Source: Vitrella brassicaformis
Taxonomy: Eukaryota > Sar > Vitrellaceae
Assembly (NCBI GenBank): GCA_001179505.1
Contig: CDMY01000738.1
Coordinates: forward strand, 1 to 64,000
Reading direction: 5' to 3'
Length of the DNA: 64,000 nucleotides
In this document: in pieces, positions 1 through 11,184 of the stretch
How the letters are laid out: each line of letters opens with the position of its first letter
How positions within the stretch are numbered: position 1 is the first letter of the stretch
Position numbers and translations under genes: made by a program
Notes under the pieces: generated by a model
Told to the model about the DNA's origin: nothing
What the model saw: only the letters and a program-made list of their open reading frames with translations
Databases searched by the model: none

Positions 1-468
1 GAGTGACCACCGTGTGTGAAGAGATTCGACTCGAAGAGAAGCTACTCAGGAGGCTTGCTTCATCTGACGTGCCGAGGCTGTGGCCAATTTCACTTAGCTT
101 GTTGCGTTGCTGGTGCAGGTCATTGTTAGGCTGATCCTGGCGGCTCCCATTTGATTGACAAGCCGATTGACAGTCATCGAGGGCAGTCTTCGATAGCCCC
201 TTCAAGAGGCACAACCAATTGTCGAGTGAGGCTGGCAGCATCCATCGAGTGACCACCGTGTGTGAAGACATTCCACTCGAAGAGAAGCTACTCAGGAGGC
301 TTGCTTCATCTGACGTGCCGCGGCTGTGGCCAATTTCACTTAGCTTGTTGCGTTGCTGGCGCAGGTCATTGTTAGGCTGATCCTGGCGGCTCCCATTTGA
401 TTGACAAGCCGATTGACAGTCATCGAGGGCAGTCTTCGATAGCCCCTTCAACAGGCACAACCAATTGT
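1..468. repeat. Direct tandem repeat, 246-bp period
   Basis: Two near-identical copies are visible, about 1-222 and 247-468, both beginning gagtgaccaccgtgtgtga and ending caaccaattgt, with only scattered substitutions. The first copy starts at the window edge, so the array may extend outside. I see no convincing reading frame; the small ORFs here are not conserved between copies. Confidence 0.9.
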
Positions 469-796
469 ATCCAGCGATGCATTGATATACTTGACGAAGC
501 ACGGCTTCAAACGGGCTCCTGCTGCCTTCAAACGGGCGCAGCAGGAGCGGCAACATGGGGGGTGTCTTGTGTTCTTGGTGCAGCCCTCTGAGTACCTGCA
601 TGTTATGGCCACGTCTGTCTTCGAGATCTGCATGTTTTTGAGACTCTCGCCATTGTTGCATGCGTTGGTGTGCTTCTCGCCAACACTTGTGCTGTCTCTG
701 TGACGCATAATTGAACCACCACTTCGCACGCTTTTTTCGACCCCCGCCCAATTCGCGGCCCGGGGTGCCCACGCAGTGGGTGCCCCTTACTCGGAA
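469..796. other. Stretch with no recognised gene
   Basis: Low-scoring overlapping ORFs only, none with a family resemblance or clear exon borders. It lies between the 246-bp tandem repeat and the first tRNA-like repeat. Confidence 0.5.
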
Positions 797-913
797 TTCG
801 AACTCGGGACAATTCGGATCATGTCACGAACTCCTCCGCCACTCAAATAACCGGTCTGAGCCCTAAGGCACACCTTTCACCACACTCACCCTGCTCAAAC
901 GTCAGCCCTCCTC
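797..913 (-). repeat. tRNA-like (SINE-like) dispersed repeat, copy 1
   Basis: This block is close to 90% identical to 1064-1180. On the minus strand it contains a sequence resembling a Pol III A box (GGCTCAGACCGG) and, about 45-50 bases downstream, one resembling a B box (around GAGTTCGAA). CTCAGA...TCTGAG forms a D-arm-like hairpin. The T-arm does not pair and there is no acceptor stem, so this is not a functional tRNA. A tRNA-derived SINE fragment is the best explanation. Confidence 0.5.
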
Positions 914-1063
914 ACATTTGCACCTTCTGGCTCTCACCCAGTTGGCATAAGCAAGTGGCTGAACTCCCCTCGCAACCCCTTCCGTACCATCCTCAAACAC
1001 TCAACTCGGCCCCGACCCTGTGGCGGCATTGACTCGAGTGACGCTTTCAGTAGCTGCGTTGGG

Positions 1064-1180
1064 TTCGAACTCGGGACAATTCGGATCACGACACGAACTC
1101 CTCCGCCACTCAGATAACCGGTCTGAGCCGTAAGGCGCGCCCTTCACCGCACTGACCCTGCTCAAACGTCAGGCCTCCTC
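1064..1180 (-). repeat. tRNA-like (SINE-like) dispersed repeat, copy 2
   Basis: Second copy, 267 bp downstream of the first. Its minus-strand A-box-like core is intact and its B-box-like core (AGTTCGAACCC) is better preserved than in copy 1. The acceptor and T stems again do not pair. Confidence 0.5.
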
Positions 1181-2052
1181 GCCGAAGCTCGCATATTTTG
1201 AATGAGAATCTCGTTCCGTATCTTCGATGAGAGGCTCGTCTGATGCCTCCACACCTCCTCTCGTCACCATTGGTGACACCAAAAGACTTCTCGGCCCATT
1301 CACTCAGTGAGCCGGTGCGCTAAGCCTTCCCATCAGCGAGGCCAACTGAGGGAGGCAGGCAGAAAGGGAGATGATGCATGAGAGATAGAAACGACAGGCA
1401 ACACATTCCCTTCCCTCCCTGTGTGGCTGTGCAGTGTGTGGGCTGTCAGATCTGACAACGGTGCCGGGCTGAGTGAGAGGTTCTGGACGTCAGCCGGGCT
1501 GGTGTCAGAAATGATCTTCTTGATGGCTGACGCCAAAGCTCACACACTGAGCAGTGAGTCGGCAGACTGAGAGCACAGGCATACTGATGACTGCATCCCA
1601 TCTCGCTGTGTGGCTGCTTCCTTGGTGCAGGTGGTTGACCGTGTTGGTCAGATGGACAGTAGCCACGACGCCCCGGCTCCCTCCAGAGGTGGGCGCCAAG
1701 AAGAGGCCGACAGCAACAAACAGCATAGCGAAGCGGTGCGCACAAGTCAGAGACCCACACAGACACACGAACCCATTGATGTGTGTCGCTGGTCAGGTGC
1801 CTGCTGATGACAGCGGCGCCAAGAAGCGTAGACGCGTAGACATCAGCCATACTGCTGCTATACTGCTGCTGCTGGTGGACACAGTGGAGGTACGCAAAGC
1901 GTCGGCTGCCGTTGGTGAACTGACATATCGTCATGGCCCTCCTGTGCTGTGTGGTGCCTTCAGGTGGCTCGATTGGTGCGAGTGGTGCTGCGGCAGCGAC
2001 ACAGCAGCAACAGGGAGGTGCCAGCTCACTGTCGGCAGGTCTGACGGCCCCC

Positions 2053-3412
2053 ATGCAGCACCCCCACCAGCAGCAGCAGCAGCAGCAGCCCCAGCAGCAG
2101 CAGCAGCAGCAGCACCCCGTGTGGTACGTCTGCGCCCACCGCGGCAGCGATTTTCTGCTGCGGGATGTGCTGCGTCTGAGGACGACCTGCAACTGGGCCA
2201 GAGGCCTCTTCGGAGCACCTCAGCTGTGGCAGCGGCTCAGCCACTCGCTCAGCACACAGACGGGGCTGCGGCGGACGGCCAACGGACAGCAGCTGCTGAC
2301 ATTCGACGACCAGCAGATGGGCGAGGGTGACCTGCTGGCGGCGCTGTGTGTGACGGAGGCGGGCGGCTGGAGTGAGATGAGCGAGGCGGTCAAGCTGGCG
2401 GGGCAGTGCGGCAACTGCCAGCTACCTGTGAGGCTCACTGCGGGCGATCTGCACCAATACCCAAACAAGACGGTAAGCCAACCGAGTTAGGGAGCGAGGA
2501 TGGCTCTCACTCGGTGTGTGGTGTGTTGATGTGTTGTGTGTGCAGGCGTATTTGGCCGCTCTCCGTGTGTTGGCTCAGCTCAGGATGGTCGGCCCCCACA
2601 TCCACTTCGGCAGCGGCGTGGCCTTTCAGCTGTTCTTGCGCGGCAACACACTTCGGGCCATCAAGGACCAGAATGGCTACGAGATCAACATCGACCCGCC
2701 TCTCCCTCCCAACCACCTCTACCAGCAGCACCGACAGCAGCATGACCCGCCAGTCCGCTGCGGCATCAACTATTCCCCGCTGTCGCCCGGGGGCTGGCAG
2801 TCGCCGCATAGTGGTCACTACCCGTCAGTGTCGTCGTGTGTTAAGAGCATCGTCATCCGCCACTTCAAGGGGACTCACCAGGCCAACACCACGAACAGCC
2901 ATTCTATCGACAGGTGAGGCCGGGCATCACTCTTGTGTTGGAATGGTCACATCACATACAAGTGTATGTTGTGTGTGTGTGTCAGGCATGCTGACAACAG
3001 CTGGATGGACACTCTACTGACACAGTCATCCCACACACTAGTAGAGGGATGCACCACCACAGCATCGTACCGCTCCACGACCCGCTCCACTTACCGTCGT
3101 CTCGTCCTGACCGACGCCAGCCACTCGTTCGTCGCATGGATCATCGTCTAGGATCTGCACATCAATAATGTCGGTCAGCCCAGCACGGCACAGCGAGGGA
3201 GAGGGCGCACAAGCGAATAATCATACATACAACACTCACTCTCATCTCGGTCCTCTGCTGTCATTCGTTTGCAGTGGATGTGTACATCTACACGACCGAG
3301 TCGGCTGTGTCTGGTGTGGGTGGCGCCTTCCAAGGACCGCTTCCCAGTGACCACTCGGCTGGCGCGTACGGTGCTGGGGGCCGTCATCTCAGCCAGGATC
3401 TTCGGCCAATAG
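2053..3412 (+). CDS. Family 1 protein, copy 1 (polyQ N-terminus; C-terminus disrupted)
   Basis: Function unknown. Exons: 2053-2472, 2546-2913, 2986-3151, with a remnant fourth exon to 3412. I place the start at ATG 2053 (MQHPHQQQ) because the same context after a 'gcag-tctgacgg' leader is kept in copies 2 and 3. A polyQ stretch is followed by a helical block (DVLRLRTTCNWARGLF) that weakly resembles an F-box, then a conserved block ending LPVRLTAGDLHQYPNKT. Exon 2 holds PHIHFGSGVAFQLF and the YQQHRQQHDPPVR motif; exon 3 holds VEGCTTTASYRS and SFVAWI. Two lesions: an in-frame TAG at 3149-3151 just before the last intron, and one extra C near 3330 in exon 4 that breaks the GGAFKDRFP frame kept in copies 2-5. 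The product may end at 3151 or the copy may be decaying. Confidence 0.6.
2068..2113 (+). repeat. CAG trinucleotide tract (polyglutamine)
   Basis: An almost pure CAG run interrupted by one CCC codon encodes the polyQ segment of family 1 copy 1. Copies 2 (about 5487-5505) and 3 (about 36870-36900) have shorter, differently interrupted runs, so the tract varies in length between paralogues. Confidence 0.9.
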
Positions 3413-4209
3413 ACACCTGAGGTATGTCTGCATCAAACACGATTGAGACGAGCAGATGATGCCCGGACGAGGTACCAATGCTGTCCGTTCTATCCATGTG
3501 TGTGTCAGGCTGGGCGGCGGTGTTGGCCTTGGAGCGATCCGCCCGACAGATTCACTCTTGTACAGTCGCTGCATGAATCTGTGGGTGGTAGATAGAGGGG
3601 CGCGCGGGGGGTGGGGCACTCGCTTTCGTGTGCCGTGTGGTGCTAGACAGACGTCTGCATGTCTTTGCTTGCAGTGAGTGAGAGGAAGCGTGTGCGTGTC
3701 CGTTGCGCGCGTTGTGCACATTGGCGTCTGATGGACGGATGTATGTGTTCGTGTTGCTGAATGCCTGGCTGTCGTTGCGAACGAATGGGCTTAGGTGATC
3801 ACACGAACCACAACGCACCACCAACACACACATATGAGCTGTGCACACAAGGGTCTCCATCTGCCTGCCTGTGTGTCTCTTTTGACGCCCGCACCCTTGA
3901 TGCGGCGTTTGTTCTCGTACAATACAGTAGGCAGCGATGCCTGGAAGCCAGCCAGCGCTTTCACGTCACCCACGGACACACACAATTCACTCACGCACGC
4001 CCGAAAGCAGGTAGAGGGCCCGGTGCAGTCAGTCACTGTCAGGCAGATATCGATAGACGGGCAGACAGGCGGATGGTGGTCAGAGATAGGTGGGCGGATG
4101 GACGTCGGATCGGATGGATACCGATCGATCGGATCGATCTGCATCATTGCATTTGTATACGTATCTGTATGTGTATGTGTATGTGTCCCCGATCCATGTT
4201 GTGTACGTG

Positions 4210-4240
<31 letters not shown>

Positions 4241-4614
4241 GTAAGTCTGATCGATCGAGGAGAGAGTGATTTGTACGGATCGGATGGGCGCGGGTTAATT
4301 GCGGTGCGCAGACGTGTGCGCGTGTCACTCACTATATATAACGAGAGATATCAATTGACTGACTGGCGCCGGCGTGGGGTTTGGCTGACTGACTGACTGG
4401 TTGGTCGACTGATTTGATGGATGGATGCATTTGGACCAACTCTGGCACTCATTGCCTCACTCAGACTCTATTGAGTGAAGAAAGCGATGGCTTCTTTGCA
4501 ACAAAGAAACGCACCCACAAGATCGAAGCAGCGGTTGATAGCACGAAGCTTCGTATGTACTTCCCGGGTAGGCGAAGTCATCGGCCTACGGGGGAAGCTG
4601 GCGGGGGCGAGTAT
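3413..4614. other. Intergenic stretch with simple repeats
   Basis: No gene recognised. It contains the 3' flank of copy 1, including a putative untranslated exon after gtgtgtgtcag near 3510, tgtg-rich sequence, and a pure (TATG)n run at about 4209-4239. Sequence around 3690-3780 is similar, in inverted orientation, to about 38690-38770. Confidence 0.6.
4209..4245. repeat. (TATG)n microsatellite
   Basis: About eight uninterrupted TATG units followed by two TAAG variants. It lies outside any gene I can support. Confidence 0.9.
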
Positions 4615-6960
4615 TCTCGCCGAAGCTCGCATTAATCTGGCGAACAGATTGTCTGATGCCTCCACACTCTCATCACCATCATCGGTGAGACCAAAAAACC
4701 TCTCCACACATTCACTCAGTAAGCCGGTGCGCTACGCCTTCCCATCAGCGAGGCCAACTGAGGGAGGCAGGCAGGCAGACAGATGATGCATGACAGATGG
4801 AAACGACAGGCAACACATTCCCTTCCCTCCCTGCGTGGCTGTGCGGTGTGTGGGCTGTCAGATCTGACGGTGACGGGCTGAGTGAGAGGTCGGCTGCGGC
4901 GGGCAGCACTGAGTCGGGCTGCTTCTTGATGGCGATGGCTGACAACACAACTCACACACTGAGCAGTGAGTCGGCAGACTGAGAGCACAGGCACACTGAT
5001 GACTGCACCCCATCTCGCTGTGTGGCTGCTTCCTTGGTGCAGGTGGTTGACCGTGTTGGTCAGATGGACAGTAGCCACGACGCCCCGGCTCCCTCGAGAC
5101 GTGGGCACCAAGAAGAGACCGACAGCAACAAACAGCATAGCGAAGCGGTGCGCACAAGTCACAGACCCACCCACACAGACAGACACACAAACCCATTGGT
5201 GTGTGTCAATCGCTGGTCAGGTGCCTGATGATGACGGCGGCGCCAAGAAGCGTAGACGCGTAGACATCAGCCCTGCTGCTGGTGGTGGGCATAGCGGAGG
5301 TACGCAAAGCATCGGCTGCTGTCGATGGACTGCATATCGTCATGACCCTCCTGTGCTGTGTGTTGTGTGGTGCCTTCAGGTGGCTCGATTGGTGCGGGTG
5401 GTGCTGCGGCAGAGTCACAGCAGCAACAGGGAGGTGCCACCTCACTGTCGGCAGATCTGACGGCTTTCAACATGCAGCACCCCCACCAGCAGCAGCAGCA
5501 GCAGCACCCCGTGTGGTACGTCCTCGCCCACCGCGGCAGCGATTTTCTGCTGCGGGATGTGCTGCGTCTGAGGAAGACCTGCAGCTGGGCCAGAGGCCTC
5601 TTCGGAGCACCTCAGCTGCGACAGCGGCTCAGCCATTCGCTCAGCACACAGGCGGGGCTGCGGCGGACGGCCAACGGACAGCAGCTGCTGACATTCGCCG
5701 ACCAGCAGATGGGTGTGGGTGACCTGCTGGCGGCGCTGTGTGTGACGGAGGCGGGCGGCTGGAGTGAGATGAGCGAGGCGGTCGAGCTGGCGGGGCAGTG
5801 CGGCAACTACCAGCTGCCTGTGAGGCTCACTTCGGCCGATCTGCACCGATACGCAAACAAGACGGTAAGCCAACCGAGGGAGGGAGGGAGAAGGGATGGC
5901 TCTCATTCGGTGTGTGGTGTGTTGATGTGGTGTGTGTGTAGGCGTATTTGGCCGCTCTCCGTGTGTTGGCTCAGCTGAAGATGGTCGGCCCCCACATCCA
6001 CTTCGGCAGCGGCGTGGCCTTCCAACTGTTCTTGCGCGGCAACACACTTCGGGCCATCAAGGACCAGAACGGCTACGAGATCAACATCAACCCGCCCCTC
6101 CCTCTCAACCACCTCTACCAACAGCACCGACAGCAACATGACCCACCAGTCCGCAGCAGGATCACATATTCCTCGTCCACGGGCTGGCAGTCGCTGATTG
6201 GGGAGGCTCGGGTCTACTCGTCTGTGTCATCGATGGTCAAGAAGATCATCATCGACCACTTCAACGGGACTCACCCCACCGTCACCACTCACTACCGTAT
6301 AGTCGACAGGTGAGGCGGGGCATCACTCTGTGTGGGCATTGTGACGACACACGAGTATGTGTTATGTGTATCAGGCATGTCGACAACAGCCGGCTGCACA
6401 GCATCATGACACAGTCCCCTCACACACCAGTGGAGGGATGCACCACAACCGCATCATTCCGCTTTGCTGCCATTTTCGCTGACCGTCGTTATCTCGTCCT
6501 GACCAACGCCAGCCATCCCTTCGTCGCATGGATCTACATCCAGGATGTGCTGCACAACACTGCTCAGCCCAGTCCGGCACAGCGAGGGGGAGGAAATGCG
6601 CCACTCTCATCTCTGTCCTCTGCTGTCATCCATTTGCAGTCGCTGTTTGTGTCAGGACGACCGAGCCGAATGTGTCTGGCGTGGGTGGCGCCTTCAAGGA
6701 CCGCTTCCCAGTGACTTATCGGCTGGCGCGTGTGGTGCTGGGGGCCGTCATCTCAGCCGTGGTCTTCGACCAATAGACAGCTGAGGTATGTGTGCATCAA
6801 ACACGACTGAGACGAGGAGAAGACGAGTACACGACAAACCAATGGTGTCTTTGTCTGTCCATCCATGTGTGTGTCAGGCCGGGCAGTGGTGCTGAAATCG
6901 AAGCGATCCGCCCGACAGGTTCTCTCTGGACGGATCTCGTACAGTGTGGGTTACCGGTAG
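4615..6960 (+). repeat. Tandem segmental duplication, unit 2
   Basis: Partner of 1177-3560. The leader, the CAG tract, all four exons and the 3' flank are retained. A conserved unspliced stretch upstream of the gene (around 5022-5228, matching 1610-1807) is kept in both units and may be an untranslated 5' exon. Confidence 0.85.
5472..6776 (+). CDS. Family 1 protein, copy 2
   Basis: Function unknown. Exons: 5472-5864, 5942-6309, 6375 to about 6565, and about 6640-6776. The start (MQHPHQQQ) is chosen by alignment to copies 1 and 3. The protein runs polyQ, an F-box-like helical block (DVLRLRKTCSWARGLF), PHIHFGSGVAFQLF, YQQHRQQHDPPVR, VEGCTTTASF and a final exon with VSGVGGAFKDRFPVTYRLA ending VVFDQ-stop. 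The reading frame is open throughout, including the final exon. The odd point is the donor of intron 3: where copies 3-5 have G|GT, this copy reads G|CT (aacactgctcag), so normal splicing to the last exon is doubtful. Read-through would give a different, frameshifted C-terminus. Confidence 0.7.
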
Positions 6961-8229
6961 ATAGAGGGGGGCCGGTGGGGACCTCCTCTCCGGCCGTGTG
7001 ATGTGCTCTCTGCTGTGGTACTGGCTGATGGATGGATGGATAGATGGTCTGCTTCCTTATGTCCACTTTTTGCTAACACCTGCCTGGCTGGCTCGCTTGT
7101 CCCTGTCTGTCGTGGTGCTGTCCCCTCCCCTCCCATTGCTCCCCTCTCCCACTGCCCCCACTCATGTGCATTGGCCGACCAGACCGGCGATATTTCAGTC
7201 GGAGAGATCGAGAACAGACAGCAGCGAGGGGAGATGGGCGGACAGAAGGCTAGGCAAGGCACACACACGGTGGGAGAATCGAAGTAGCCCCTCGGCGAGC
7301 CTTAACACTGACAGACAGACCGAGATGGTGTGAGCGTGGATTTGACTTGATCCGACTTCATTGACTGCATTTCTTTTGATGTGTGTGCCATGGCGTCAAT
7401 GTGTGTGTGTGGATGAACCTCAAGTTGGCCATACGCCAGCCGAAGCACTAGTAAATCGACGAGCGCAGGATCAGTTGACGCCCCTCAGCGTGAACGACAT
7501 CACCTCAATCTTAGAGACGTCTGACTCATTCAATTCACACAACAGATAGGGAACCCGGCGGTCTGTCTCTCTGCCCACACCGGCATCTGTTCTCTCTGGA
7601 TGGATTGATTCGATCAATGCACTTGACTGCTGATGCTCAAGCTGCCTCTGGCCACTTTAGCACAACCAACAACATTACAACAATCACGCCAACAATCAGG
7701 CCGCGACTACCGGGCCACCGACACGTGAGTGTCTCGACGGATTGGCGTATTGCTACCGCTAGTGGCTCGGTCCGTCGGAAGAGGGCGGGGGCGAGGGATG
7801 AAGGTATGGTAAGACAGCAGGATGAGCCATCGAGACATCGAAAGGGAGGCGAACACGGCACAAAAAATGTCTGCCAGAGCAGCACGCCATCACACCAATG
7901 GTCGGTCATAACAAAAACCCGACAAAGGCGCTCATTCTCCCTTTCCCTCTCCCAACGTCTACACGCCAGCATCTGGCAGCCCCCATCTGTCAATTCTGCA
8001 CAGCTACCTGGTCACTCGTCCACACACACAGACACTCACACACACACATCGCAGCCAGTCCATGCAGCACATAAGTGTCGTCAGCTGATCCCCACTGCCC
8101 CTCTGCTATGAATGACCCACCACACACAACAGCCGGCCTGACAGACACCACCATCACCACACACAGAGATCAGACACGAACACGGTCACAAAATCAGCCC
8201 CTCTTATCAATGAGTGCCATTCCCTCACC
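6777..8229. other. Convergent intergenic region
   Basis: Lies between the 3' ends of family 1 copy 2 (+) and family 2 copy A (-). No gene recognised. Contents: the 3' flank of the tandem unit, a block (about 7190-7300) similar in inverted orientation to about 38840-38960, and from about 8020 the start of the segmental duplication shared with 39098 onward. Confidence 0.55.
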
Positions 8230-10725
8230 TCAGGCATTGAGAACTGCAGTCATTGTCACCCATGTGCCCCCATAGCCACTGATGCTTCTGATGGTGAAGC
8301 TGTCGATGTTGGTGCCGACAGGGACGGAGGTCTCGATGGAAGCACGCTGCTCAGCTGTCGTCCCGTCGACTCTCAGCTCCACACACTGCAGGCCCCTGAT
8401 GTGCGAGGTCACCGAGGAGAGGCTGGTGCGGACGAAGCTGCCGGCATCCTCCACACTATCGGGCACTGAAGGGGAGGGAACACACACGGCAGAAATGAGG
8501 ACGGAGGAACACAAATGGCCTCTTCTCTCAGCGTACGTGTCATTGTGAAACGAAGTTCCCTGATCGTCGGCAACTCGTTGGCCGCCCCCAGCAGCTGGTC
8601 GACACCGATGTGCCCCATCCACACCTCACCCACCTCTCTCTCACTCGCCAGCGCCGTCAACACGCCCACCCTTTCCTCACCCGACAGCCTGTTGATGTAC
8701 ACCCTCCCCAGCTCCTTGGGCATCTTGTCGGCCAGCAGCCGGGCGGCTGCACCACCCAGGTCGCTCGAGACATACAGCTGTGAGGCCTTGGGGAACGGCT
8801 GCATGTGGGCGATGATGGCGGGGTAGGGCGATGGGGTGTTGGCGCGGGGATGGAAGCCAGGGGCATGATTCTCGACGATCACCTCACGGCCTTGTCGGAA
8901 AGAGAGGCCGGATACAATGTCGACGGCCGATTCACTGGGGCTGCCGAGGTTGTCGGTGAGGCCATCCTCGGTGAAGATGTACTCCACCGATGAGGCCGTG
9001 TCTGCCAGCTGCTGGATCATGGTCTTGAATGAGGGTGAGGGATGGGAGGGGAGGGGAAGTTGGGGTGGTACAAGATGGAGAGGTCGAAGCCGAAACGGCT
9101 GGTGTTGGTGAGCGTGAGTGGGGCGTCCTGTCGGCAGCACGCGCCGACCAGCTGGTCCAGGGCCAGCAGTAAGGGTAATGTGGGGCGGCCGATTCTGTAG
9201 AACTCACTCGAGTGCAGCTCCTTGAGTGACCGTCGACAGCCCCGCGCAACGAGCACTTCCTGAAGGCAAGAATACATGCAAGAAGGACATCATGAGCCAA
9301 TCCACACTGTACATGTGTGTGCGTTGTAGTCACCTGAAGCTGCTCGATGCCCGCCGGACGCTACCTTCGACCACGATGGTGCCGATGCTCTCCAGCTGGG
9401 CGAGTGGCCCTCCCTGCTGCCCAGCAGGTGTCGCAGGGATGCGCTCGAACACCCTCGCCCATCCCTCATCCCTAAAGCTACCGTCCACACACTGCAACGA
9501 GCGGGACGAGCTGATGAGCTTGCCCAGGCTGCCGGGGAGCCACCCCTCCTGCCGCACGATGGCAAGTGAGGGCATCCGCCAGCCCCGGTAGGCCAGCACC
9601 TCATGGTCGCCTGTCAGGCCAGCGATGATGGTGAGTGCGTCGAGGGTGAGGGGCGGGTCGAGAGGGGCTGGGAGGGGTGGGTGTGTCCTCGCGACGCTCT
9701 GCCTCGCCGTGCCGGTCAGCCGAACGCCTCCCTCGATGGCGATGGTCTGCAGCGTCCCGCCGCACAGGTTGGCTGCCCGTCGGTCGGCGATGTGGCCCTC
9801 GATGACGGCCACAAAGACGTCGAAACACCAGCAAGGGAAGCAGAGAGGGTATTGGAGAGTGATGGTTGTGAGCTGTCTGAGGTATGTGGCCCATTCCTTG
9901 ACGAGGTCGATGGTGGCCCTCTGCCAAAACGACCGCTGGTCTTCGTCCGCCGCGCTGATGGCGAGGTGGTGCTGTTTGCGGGCCGCGTGTTGCCATGTGA
10001 GGGGCGGCAGCTGCAGCTGCATGAGCAGATGAATGGGGAGGAATGCCATGACGATGCTAAGGAGACCGGGCTGCACACAACCACACACCACACGGGACGG
10101 CAAGGGATGTGGGTATCCATCAGTGGATGGCCTCAGTGCGTGTGGTTGGCTCACAGGCGCATTCCCCCAGAAGCGTCTTTCCCTCTCAGCCCGACGCTGC
10201 CGCTCCTCAACGCTCTCGCCGCCAGCATCGTCACCAGATGCAGCCGATGAAGACGAAGCCGGTGCCTGACACATACGAGTCCTTTTGACCTGCACACATA
10301 CCCCAAACAGACACAGCCGATGTCCGTCTGGTGAAGTGCGCCGTCCATTGCCAGCGGTGCTGTGATGCGCCTCACCTTTCTATCGAATCCCATCCCTGTA
10401 GATCTGATTCAGCGGCTCACAGTAGCGGCTCGCTGCAATGAGAACTCCAATGTCTCCACTGAGGCGGCGACCGAGGCGGCTACTTGACCGAAGCTCACGG
10501 TCTCTCCCTGACGGACAAACACACACAGCCCAGGAGTGCGGCAACGATGGTGAATTCGCCATCTTCCTGCCCTCTCCGCCGCACCTCAGGATGGACAGAC
10601 GCGACGATTCTTCTCAGTATAACTCATCGATCTGAGGCGAAGCAAGCACAATGCGGAACCTCAGCTACCCCTCGATGGCTGCACAAGGGTGCTCGCCTCT
10701 CCTCGCCTCCCCTCCCTTGAGGTTT
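8020..10725. repeat. Segmental duplication, copy at 8-10.7 kb
   Basis: Matches about 39098-41765 in the same orientation. The segment starts near the shared ATGCAGCACATAAGTGTCGT, covers all of family 2 copy A and continues through its 5' flank to the shared GCACAAGGGTGCTCGCC block. Downstream of this point the two loci differ: the 41.8-kb locus continues into family 1 copy 4, this one does not. Confidence 0.85.
8230..10295 (-). pseudogene. Family 2 (F-box-like) gene, copy A, frameshifted
   Basis: Minus-strand gene of about four exons; first exon 10295-10155, second starting at 10070. The N-terminus is disordered and charged (ERQRRAERERRFWG). Next comes an F-box-like segment (LLSIVMAFLPIHLLMQLQLP) and repeated leucine-rich beta-strand blocks such as LQTIAIEGG and IGTIVVEG. 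The last exon ends MTAVLNA-stop at 8230. Against copy B there are two independent lesions: a 4-base deletion near 9350 just before the exon 2 donor, and a net 5-base insertion near 9035-9045 before the TMIQQLADTASS block. They do not compensate each other. The role, if active, would be substrate recognition in a ubiquitin ligase; this is inferred from weak F-box resemblance. Confidence 0.6.
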
Positions 10726-11184
10726 GTTTCTCTTCGTGAAACCGCTGCGGAGAGACAGGCTTTTTTCCATTGGATTGGTTCTGCTCACATGTTGGGAGGC
10801 CGCCCCACATGGGGGGGCTACACGAGACTACTATCCATCGACCTGGCAATGTATGTATCTACCTGTATATGTATTGTGTATGAGAGTAGGAGACGCAATC
10901 ATCGCATCCATTCATGAGTGTGTGCCTCATTGCGGCACGCCACCATACATTCCAAGCACTAACTAGTGTCAAATCAACTCGATGATACCCTACACGGCGA
11001 GAGACCTCACACACACATGTAGCCACCCACCCCGCCCACCCCATTCACTCACCCACACAGCGTCAAACCGATCCCTCGTCTCACATCAATGTGGACACAC
11101 ACACACACGCGGCAAGCAGGCAGGCAGGCCTGTCAGCTGACAACAATGCACACAGGATGCCAATGGACCAACACACCCATTCTC
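10296..11184. other. Intergenic, duplicated flank then unique sequence
   Basis: 10296-10725 is the duplicated 5' flank of family 2 copy A (partner 41335-41765). From there to the ABCG stop codon I see no gene. There are (AC)n-rich pieces and several short uninformative ORFs. Confidence 0.55.

Larger units (their letters stand above)
1177..3560 (+). repeat. Tandem segmental duplication, unit 1
   Basis: Unit 1 is closely similar to unit 2 (about 4615-6960), offset by roughly 3.4 kb in the same orientation. Similarity begins at CGCCGAAGCTCGCAT, covers the non-coding leader (about 1320-2050), the whole family 1 gene and its 3' flank, and fades after the cgatccgcccgacag block. Indels in the CAG tract and flanks separate the two units. 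Confidence 0.85.

Noticed and set aside
1064-1140. A functional tRNA gene on the minus strand
   Set aside because: A- and B-box-like sequences are there, but the T stem (CCGAG/CCAAC) and acceptor stem do not pair and no anticodon arm can be placed.
1933-2052. Start of family 1 copy 1 at ATG 1933 (MALLCCVVPSGGS...)
   Set aside because: The upstream stretch is not kept in frame in copy 2 and is absent in copy 3, whereas ATG 2053 is conserved after the same leader; the stretch looks like leader plus intron.
4209-4245. Telomeric or centromeric repeat
   Set aside because: TATG units are an ordinary microsatellite; no TTTAGGG- or TTAGGG-type array anywhere in the window.
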